Shown: positions 6,392 to 11,495 of the stretch, one piece after another
Layout: each line of letters begins with the position of its first letter
Numbering within the stretch: position 1 is the stretch's first letter
Program-made: the position numbers and the translations under genes
NCBI GenBank assembly: GCA_904502185.1
Contig: CAJGDX010000071.1
Coordinates: forward strand, 1 to 11,495
DNA: 11,495 bases
Source of the DNA: an uncultured Bacteroidaceae bacterium
Lineage (GTDB): Bacteria; Bacteroidota; Bacteroidia; Bacteroidales; Bacteroidaceae
Reading direction: 5' to 3'
The notes under the pieces: generated by a model
The model's input: the letters and a program-made list of their open reading frames with translations, nothing else
Told to the model about the DNA's origin: nothing
Database searches by the model: none

Positions 6392-7837
6392 ATGAACTTA
6401 AATCCTTTTGAAACTACAACCGACACTGTGACAACTTCAGTATTCGGTTCGCGCGAAATGTTGGAGCCTGCTCCGGTTGACAAAATTCCCGAACATCCTA
6501 CTACACCCGAAATTGCCTATCGTATGGTGCAGGACGAAACTTATGCACAGACTCAGCCCAGACTGAATCTGGCGACTTTCGTAACCACATACATGGACCC
6601 ATATGCCACAAAGTTGATGAACGATGCAATTGCCATCAACTACATCGACGAGACTGAGTATCCCCGTGTGGCTGTGATGTGTGCCAAGTGTATAAATATC
6701 ATTGCAAACTTATGGAATACTCCCGAAGAGAATAAATGGAAGACGGGTGCATTGGGTATTGGTTCCAGTGAGGCCTGTATGCTTGGTGGAGTAGCAGCAT
6801 GGATGCGTTGGAAAAAGCGCAGAGAAGATGCCGGTAAGCCTGCTACAAATCCCAATTTTGTAATCTCCTCGGCCTATCAGGTGGTGTGGGAAAAGTTTGC
6901 ACAATTGTGGCAGATAGAGATGCGTACTGTGCCAATCACTGCCGACACTCCCTCGCTCGATCCTAAAGCTGCAATAGCGATGTGTGACGAGAATACCATC
7001 TGTGTCGTTCCGATTATGGGTGTTACCTGGACAGGACTCAACGATGATGTTGAGGAATTGAACAAACTGCTTGACAAATATAACAAGGAAACTGGCTACG
7101 ATATTCCCATTCATGTGGATGCTGCTTCTGGTGGTTTTATACTTCCTTTCCTTGAGCCTGAGAAGAAGTGGGACTTCCGTCTGAAGTGGGTGCAGTCAAT
7201 CAGCACCAGTGGTCATAAGTATGGTCTTGTATATCCCGGTCTTGGATGGGTTATCTGGAAGGATAAGAAATATCTGCCCGGCTCAATGTCGTTCAGTGTC
7301 AACTATCTTGGTGCAGAGGTTACACAGGTAGGACTCAATTTCTCGCGCCCTGCAGCTCAGATTCTCGGACAATATTATCAGTTTGTTCGTTTGGGATTTG
7401 AGGGCTACAAGGGTATTCAGAGTAATACGATGAAGGTTGCCGAATATCTGCACGAACAGATAGCCAAGATGACTCCTTTTGTTAACTACTCAAAGAAAAT
7501 ATGCAATCCTTTGTTCATCTGGTCTATGAAGCCCGAGTACGCAAAGACAGCAAAATGGACTCTCTATGACCTTCAGGACAAGTTGCGTCAGAGTGGCTGG
7601 ATGGTTCCTGCATACACACTCCCTGCGTCGCTTGAGCAGACTATTGTCATGCGCGTGGTGGTAAGACAGGGATTCAGTCGTGACATGGCCGACCAGTTGT
7701 TGACTGACATTGCTGCGGCTGTCAACGAATTGCAGAAACTGGAGTTCCCAACCACATCGCGTATAGCTCTTGATAATAGTGTGAAGGTGCATGGCACTGT
7801 CTACACTCACACCGGTACAGGTAAGAACAAAAAATAA
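6392..7837 (+). CDS. gadB: Glutamate decarboxylase
   Basis: A 481-residue pyridoxal-phosphate enzyme that converts L-glutamate to GABA and CO2, consuming a cytoplasmic proton. The fold-type I core aligns closely with E. coli GadB by eye: LNLATF (58-63), GSSEACMLGG (124-133), the cofactor Asp in HVDAASGGF (D243), and SGHK with the Schiff-base lysine K276, the same number as in E. coli. The N-terminus is therefore of standard length, while the C-terminus is about 15 residues longer than the 466-residue E. coli enzyme and ends with THTGTGKNKK. E. coli GadB shuts down at neutral pH using a near-terminal His-Thr; a similar H473-T474 occurs here, but whether it acts the same way is unknown. The gene is followed 11 bp later by a glutaminase gene, so glutamine can feed it. 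The symbol denotes the family; gadA would be equivalent. Confidence 0.95.
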   Translation: MNLNPFETTTDTVTTSVFGSREMLEPAPVDKIPEHPTTPEIAYRMVQDETYAQTQPRLNLATFVTTYMDPYATKLMNDAIAINYIDETEYPRVAVMCAKCINIIANLWNTPEENKWKTGALGIGSSEACMLGGVAAWMRWKKRREDAGKPATNPNFVISSAYQVVWEKFAQLWQIEMRTVPITADTPSLDPKAAIAMCDENTICVVPIMGVTWTGLNDDVEELNKLLDKYNKETGYDIPIHVDAASGGFILPFLEPEKKWDFRLKWVQSISTSGHKYGLVYPGLGWVIWKDKKYLPGSMSFSVNYLGAEVTQVGLNFSRPAAQILGQYYQFVRLGFEGYKGIQSNTMKVAEYLHEQIAKMTPFVNYSKKICNPLFIWSMKPEYAKTAKWTLYDLQDKLRQSGWMVPAYTLPASLEQTIVMRVVVRQGFSRDMADQLLTDIAAAVNELQKLEFPTTSRIALDNSVKVHGTVYTHTGTGKNKK

Positions 7838-7848
7838 TCATCAGCTTC

Positions 7849-8814
7849 ATGGAGATTAGAATAACCAAAAAGGAACTTACAGAGATTGTCTACGATGCTT
7901 ATGAACATTGTAAACGTATAAAGGACGGAAAAAATGCCTCTTATATACCGTATCTTGCAAAAGCGAATAGAGACCTTTTCGGTATTACTCTTTGTTTCGT
8001 CGATGGAGATGTTATAAATGTGGGCAATCACGACCATGTTTTTGGCATTGAGTCAATCTCCAAGGTTGCCACTGCATTGTTGGTGCTTAAGGATTATGGC
8101 TGCGAAACAATTCTTAAAATGATTGGTGCCGATGCCACCGGATTGTCTTTTAATTCGATATTGGCTATACTTCTTGAGAATGACAGACCTTCGACTCCGT
8201 TGGTTAATGCCGGTGCCATTGCTGCTGTCAGTCTGGTGCGTCCCGTCGGTAACCGTGGGCAGAAGTGGAAAGCTATTTGCGACAATATCAATGCACTCTG
8301 TGGCAGCCGTACGGAATTTATTGAGGAACTTTATCAGTCCGAGGCTCTTTCCAACTTTAAGAATCGTTCCATTGCATGGTTACTGAAAAGCTATAATCGC
8401 ATTTATGACGATCCGGAGTTGTCGCTTGACCTCTACACGCGACAATGCTCGTTGGGAGTTACCACCGAACAGCTTGCCACTTTTGCTGCGACTATTGCAA
8501 ATGGAGGAGTGAATCCCATGAGCGGTGTTCGCCTGTTCGAGGCTCGATTTGCACCAAAAATTATTTCGATGATGGCAAGTGTCGGCTTCTATGAGTATAG
8601 TGGCGATTGGTTGTTCTCTTCGGGACTGCCTGCAAAAACTGGCGTCAGCGGCGGTATTATGGGGGTTCTTCCGGGACTTTTCGGTATCGCCGCCTTTGCG
8701 CCGCCAATCGACGAGGCCGGTAATTCGGTCAAGGCACAGGCTGTTATACGGTATTTAATGGAAAAGACAGGTTTTAACGTCTTTGAGTGTGGAAATATCA
8801 GAATTGATGAATAG
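7849..8814 (+). CDS. glsA: Glutaminase (serine-dependent, GlsA family)
   Basis: A 321-residue glutaminase that hydrolyses L-glutamine to L-glutamate and ammonia. It has the beta-lactamase-like catalytic pair in S69-I-S-K72 (within FGIESISKV), then LVNAGAI (118-124), YTRQCSLGVTTEQLA (196-210), AATIANGGVNP (213-223) and the GLPAKTGVSGGIMGVLPG loop (259-276), all typical of the family. It is slightly longer than the usual approximately 305 residues. It starts 11 bp after gadB with no terminator or promoter between, so the two are almost certainly one transcript. Together they support glutamine-driven acid resistance: the ammonia released takes up a proton and the glutamate formed is decarboxylated. 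No signal peptide is visible, so it is cytoplasmic. Function is secure at family level; the physiological role is inferred from the pairing. Confidence 0.95.
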   Translation: MEIRITKKELTEIVYDAYEHCKRIKDGKNASYIPYLAKANRDLFGITLCFVDGDVINVGNHDHVFGIESISKVATALLVLKDYGCETILKMIGADATGLSFNSILAILLENDRPSTPLVNAGAIAAVSLVRPVGNRGQKWKAICDNINALCGSRTEFIEELYQSEALSNFKNRSIAWLLKSYNRIYDDPELSLDLYTRQCSLGVTTEQLATFAATIANGGVNPMSGVRLFEARFAPKIISMMASVGFYEYSGDWLFSSGLPAKTGVSGGIMGVLPGLFGIAAFAPPIDEAGNSVKAQAVIRYLMEKTGFNVFECGNIRIDE

Positions 8815-8841
8815 CCGGCATTCTCCGGTATATGCTCTTAC

Positions 8842-8888
8842 ATAAATTTACAGGGCTTTGGCTAAATGCCAAAGCCCTGTAAATTTAT
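8842..8888. terminator. Bidirectional terminator between convergent operons
   Basis: A perfect 21-bp inverted repeat (8842-8862 with 8868-8888) encloses a 5-nt loop. The GC-rich centre (CAGGGCTTTGGC) is flanked by ATAAATTTA, giving an AT-rich tail on both strands. It lies 27 bp after the glsA stop and 20 bp before the end of the converging DUF3784 gene, so it is well placed to terminate both transcripts. It lacks a pure T-run, so efficiency in either direction is inferred. Confidence 0.82.
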
Positions 8889-8908
8889 ATGCAATTCAGA
8901 TTGTAATG

Positions 8909-9223
8909 CTATTTGGTATTTGTTTTCTTTGCCCATGTATTTGCCAGTATCACTACCGCAATTGTCGGAACAAAAATGCCAAGTATTCTAAAGAACAGTG
9001 CAACCTCTTTTGACATTGGCAGGCATATGCTGATGCATAAAACCGTTGCAGTCCAAATGAGCAGAGTGCCTATGAGCAGTCGCAAGCGTGTAATATTATA
9101 TTGCTCCTTCTCTTCCTGCGAGGCTGTATTGTAACCCGCAATAAACTTGTCTCCTTTGCCGGCAAATATCACCAAGGCAAAAATGACCAGTGCTGCTGCA
9201 ATTATAATGTTTACTATGCTCAT
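8909..9223 (-). CDS. Small membrane protein, DUF3784-like
   Basis: A 104-residue protein with three hydrophobic segments at about 3-21, 48-67 and 74-95. After the first segment comes GKGDKFIAGYNTASQEEKEQYN (22-43, taken in parts: GKGD, then FIAGYNT, then EEKEQYN), the signature of the DUF3784 family, which is common in Firmicutes and Bacteroidota and has no known biochemical function. The C-terminus is basic (WAKKTNTK), which suggests it faces the cytoplasm. It starts 13 bp after the beta-helix protein gene and is therefore the last gene of that operon, but nothing in it indicates a role in the same process; it may simply be a cotranscribed neighbour. Confidence 0.8.
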   Translation of the reverse strand: MSIVNIIIAAALVIFALVIFAGKGDKFIAGYNTASQEEKEQYNITRLRLLIGTLLIWTATVLCISICLPMSKEVALFFRILGIFVPTIAVVILANTWAKKTNTK

Positions 9224-9236
9224 AATTGTTGTTCTA

Positions 9237-10913
9237 TTACTCTTTTCCGTCTTTTGTCAGCAACCATCCACCGGTCTGTGTGGCTGTTGTGCCGAGTGCG
9301 TAATCGCTCTCGCTGAAAGCATTCATGGTGCCGTCGGTGAGGGTAATTCCATTGGTGGTGACAATAGACTTGTCGTATGATTTCATCAGCACTTTACCGC
9401 CGTTTTGTGTGTAGGCAAGGGCTGAGATTGTACGGGCCTTTTTGTCGTCTGCACCGTTGTTGTAGTTCTTACCTGTTGACAGGAGTGTTATTGTGCCGTT
9501 GTCGATGACTACGCTTCCATCTGCATTGATGGCCTTTGCACCTGTTCCCGAACAGTTAATACCTATTGTGTCATCGGTGATGGTAAGGTTGCCTGTACAC
9601 TTGATGCCGGCTGTCGATGAACTGTCGCTGCTGACTGTACCTTCGACAATGGCTGTAAGTTTTCCGCCTGTGAAGGCTGCATCTTTCTCGCTGTTGATGG
9701 CTTTTGAACCATTTCCTTTAGTGCTTACCTGAATAGTTCCGCCAGTCTGGGTGTAGTTGGCATTTGACTTTATTGCCATGCCCTTTTCACCTGTGGTGTT
9801 TACCTTAACGAATCCACCTCTGATGGTTATCGAGGGGTCGATGGTTGCGTCAGTGAATTCTTCGTATGAGGTTACAATTCCGTCGTCAACAGTGTTTACT
9901 GTAATGTCGCCGGCTTCTATCAGGATGTTGCCTTTACCGCAGTCGATGCCGTCACCAGTTGCGTTAATATTGATGGTAGGTGCTGCTGATGTCATACGTC
10001 CTACGCGGAACATTTCGTTTGTGTTGATGCCATCCTTTGCTGCTGCAAGAACGTTGATGTTTCCGCTTCTTACGCGGATGTAGTCGTCGCTGCATATTGC
10101 GTGACCGCCATAGCTGGTGACGTTAAGTGTTCCTGTGCCGCTGAATATAATCTGACCTTCGCTGAAGAATGTTCCTTTCTGATCTTCGGGCTCGCCATTC
10201 GAATAGGCAGGATCAGAGTATGTCTCGCCGTCGCAGAGGGCGTTTGTTGTACCGGCCGCAAGGGTAGCGTAAATGGTCTTTCCGCTCTGAATGTTGATGG
10301 CTGGGCCTTTGGGATTGGTCAGCTTCAGACCGTTGAATGCCAGCTGGAACTTCTTGGTGCTGTATATTTTCAACGAACCGTTGCTGCAATTACCCGATAC
10401 GCGATAGGCCATTTTACCTCGTGACGAATTAATCATCAAGTGTGTCTTGTTGACGATAGAGTAGCTTACCTGGTCGATAATGTCAGGTGTAACAGTTACT
10501 CCTGTTTCGCTGAAGGTGATTGTTATAATCTTTGAGACAGTGTAGTTCTCTATGAAGTCACCCGATTCGTCAATAAGTTCGTCGGTGATGATTGTTTCGG
10601 TAATTTCGTTGTAATTGTTTTTGTCGTTACTGTCGAATGTTACCTCGAAGTTGCCGTTATAGGTCAACTCTTTACCGCTTGTGGGCTGGGTGAGTGCAAT
10701 ACTGTCTATCTTGGCTGTTGCAAACTGGCTTGTTGTACCATCTGTAAGTCTTATGGCAACAAGTTTCTGCTCGGCATCAAAATCCATTTGATGGGTTGCG
10801 TCGGTAGTAAGGCTCTGGTATGTGCCATTGCTGTTATAGACATAGTATTTGTTTTGCGCCTGTGTCTGAAGGAATGAGAACAGGCAAAGCATCAGTGTTA
10901 ATGTCTTTCTCAT
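9237..10913 (-). CDS. Secreted beta-helix protein, Cthe_2159-like carbohydrate-binding family
   Basis: A 558-residue exported protein. Residues 1-20 form a classical signal peptide (MRKTLTLMLCLFSFLQTQAQ), and no lipobox cysteine is seen. Residues 21-76 form a short module ending with the pattern QMDF, LVAIRLTDG, AKIDSIAL. From about 83 onward lies a repetitive, Gly/Asn/Thr/Asp-rich region typical of right-handed beta-helices: recurring units such as GGHAICSDDYIRVRSGNINV, GDGIDCGKGNILIEAGDITV, KGMAIKSNANYTQTGGTIQV and AKAINADGSVVIDNGTITL. This pattern matches what I know of the Cthe_2159-type domain (first described as a pectin-binding protein of Clostridium thermocellum). The start codon overlaps the stop of the upstream gene (ATGA), suggesting translational coupling. 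No C-terminal sorting tail is visible, so final location (periplasm or surface) is open. Family assignment is likely; ligand is unknown. Confidence 0.78.
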   Translation of the reverse strand: MRKTLTLMLCLFSFLQTQAQNKYYVYNSNGTYQSLTTDATHQMDFDAEQKLVAIRLTDGTTSQFATAKIDSIALTQPTSGKELTYNGNFEVTFDSNDKNNYNEITETIITDELIDESGDFIENYTVSKIITITFSETGVTVTPDIIDQVSYSIVNKTHLMINSSRGKMAYRVSGNCSNGSLKIYSTKKFQLAFNGLKLTNPKGPAINIQSGKTIYATLAAGTTNALCDGETYSDPAYSNGEPEDQKGTFFSEGQIIFSGTGTLNVTSYGGHAICSDDYIRVRSGNINVLAAAKDGINTNEMFRVGRMTSAAPTININATGDGIDCGKGNILIEAGDITVNTVDDGIVTSYEEFTDATIDPSITIRGGFVKVNTTGEKGMAIKSNANYTQTGGTIQVSTKGNGSKAINSEKDAAFTGGKLTAIVEGTVSSDSSSTAGIKCTGNLTITDDTIGINCSGTGAKAINADGSVVIDNGTITLLSTGKNYNNGADDKKARTISALAYTQNGGKVLMKSYDKSIVTTNGITLTDGTMNAFSESDYALGTTATQTGGWLLTKDGKE

Positions 10914-11371
10914 CTCTTTAGTATTTTAACTGTTTGACTGTTGGCGCGAAGCAGGTAGAGACCTTTGGGGAGATTGGTTATGCTGATGCTTCCCCCTTCG
11001 CTGTCTTGTCTCTCTTTCAGAACGAGTGTACCGCTGATGTTGTATATGGCAATCTCTTCACCGGCTTCGCAGTTGACTGCGATTTCATCGGGGCTGATGT
11101 ATGCAACCAGTTCCTTGCCATCGTTGAAGTCCACTTCGTTTATACGGGTGTAGTCGTCGAAATATATGCGGACAATGTCGCTCATTTCTGTGCTGGTAGC
11201 AGTGCCGTTGGTCTGCAAAATGTTCAGAACACTGCCGTTGAAGGTGATGCGCTGAAAGTTGTGCAGGTCGACCGCTTGTGTAGCATTGTTGTTCTTCTCA
11301 ACAACGATGCGCTGTGAAAATGCCGGCAGCATTGCGACCATTAAAATGATTAAGGTAAATAGTCTTTTCAT
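10910..11371 (-). CDS. Small secreted protein with type IX secretion-like C-terminal tail
   Basis: A 153-residue protein with a signal peptide at 1-19 (MKRLFTLIILMVAMLPAFS). A middle module at about 20-77 has the pattern QRITFNGSVLNI, then MSDIVRIYF, resembling the N-terminal module of the next gene's product. The last 60 residues (EEIAIYNISGTLVLKERQ, then SISITNLPKGLYLLRANS and VKILKR) look like the type A sorting domain of the type IX secretion system: a G-x-LV strand, the LPKGLYLL strand and a basic Lys/Arg end. The usual Asn-Pro at the start of that domain is not evident. If functional, the tail would send the protein across the outer membrane and anchor it. With so little between signal and tail, it may act as a small adaptor or surface partner. 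It overlaps the next gene by 4 bp. Confidence 0.75.
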   Translation of the reverse strand: MKRLFTLIILMVAMLPAFSQRIVVEKNNNATQAVDLHNFQRITFNGSVLNILQTNGTATSTEMSDIVRIYFDDYTRINEVDFNDGKELVAYISPDEIAVNCEAGEEIAIYNISGTLVLKERQDSEGGSISITNLPKGLYLLRANSQTVKILKR

Positions 11372-11392
11372 TTGCTGTCTTTTTTCGGTTTT

Positions 11393-11495
11393 TTAAAGAT
11401 CGAATGAGTAGCTTGCTCCGATAGCGTGGCCTGCAGGCTCGTCGTCATCGTTAGCATTTTGGTAGATGTAGTAGATTGAGAAAGAGTTGTCCTTG
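11393..11495 (-). CDS. C-terminal end of a probable outer-membrane beta-barrel protein (cut by window edge)
   Basis: Only the last 34 residues are visible, with TAA at 11393-11395. They read KDNSFSIYYIYQN, then ANDDDEPAGHAIGASYSFDL. The alternation of small and aromatic residues in two strands joined by an acidic turn, ending in GASYSFDL, resembles the last hairpin of an outer-membrane barrel; the terminal residue is Leu instead of the usual Phe or Trp. It ends 21 bp before the start of the 153-residue secreted protein, so it is probably the preceding gene of the same operon, whose promoter lies outside the window. The protein type is an inference from the last strands alone. Confidence 0.6.
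   Translation of the reverse strand, partial: KDNSFSIYYIYQNANDDDEPAGHAIGASYSFDL

Noticed and set aside
6710..7114. 134-residue minus-strand frame opposite gadB
   Set aside because: Overlaps conserved gadB motifs on the other strand; no promoter or homology visible.
8842..8888. Inverted repeat considered as an insertion sequence end or CRISPR-like repeat
   Set aside because: Only one copy in the window, no transposase or target duplication nearby, and its place between two converging stops fits a terminator.
9757..10083. 108-residue plus-strand frame opposite the beta-helix protein
   Set aside because: Hydrophobic appearance comes from the reverse of repetitive Thr/Asn/Gly codons; no start signal.
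9237..10913. Beta-helix protein considered as an adhesin or polysaccharide lyase
   Set aside because: No catalytic lyase motif or adhesin-type long repeats seen; the repeat style and N-terminal layout fit the Cthe_2159-like binding family better.

Overview
This window looks like a chromosomal segment from an anaerobic Bacteroidota, most likely order Bacteroidales (Prevotella/Bacteroides-like). The signs are promoters of the Bacteroidota type (TTTG, 19 bp, TAnnTTTG), A-rich start contexts mostly without Shine-Dalgarno sequences, a type IX secretion-like C-terminal tail, a DUF3784 protein and a Bacteroidota-type ketol-acid reductoisomerase. No transposase, phage gene, tRNA, rRNA or CRISPR array was seen. 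The genus is an inference from content; no database search was possible.

Positions 1-4660 (minus strand) hold the isoleucine/valine operon in the order ilvD, ilvB, ilvN, ilvC, with ilvC cut by the left edge. Gaps between genes are 21-37 bp. Upstream of ilvD is what appears to be a complete translational attenuator: a consensus promoter, a 19-codon leader peptide (MLTSSFTYLRLSVVVILYD) with a Val-Val-Val-Ile-Leu run, an antiterminator, and an overlapping intrinsic terminator just before ilvD. This is the most notable element of the window. It predicts that shortage of charged Val/Ile/Leu tRNA stalls the ribosome in the leader and turns the operon on.

Positions 4820-6201 (plus strand), divergent from ilv, hold a YbdG-like MscS-family mechanosensitive channel with its own -7 element and a 3' terminator hairpin.

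Positions 6392-8814 (plus strand) hold a glutamate decarboxylase gene (gadB) followed after 11 bp by a glutaminase gene (glsA). Together they would turn glutamine into glutamate plus ammonia, and glutamate plus a proton into GABA plus CO2, a cytoplasmic acid-resistance module. No Glu/GABA antiporter gene (gadC) is present in the window. A 21-bp perfect hairpin between converging genes closes this unit and probably terminates transcription from both sides.

Positions 8909-11495 (minus strand) hold a separate envelope-type operon, read right to left: the last residues of a probable outer-membrane beta-barrel protein, a small secreted protein with a type IX secretion-like tail, a secreted beta-helix protein resembling the Cthe_2159 carbohydrate-binding family (joined by a 4-bp ATGA overlap), and a small DUF3784-type membrane protein. 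The two secreted proteins share a similar N-terminal module. Their substrate and purpose are not known from the sequence.
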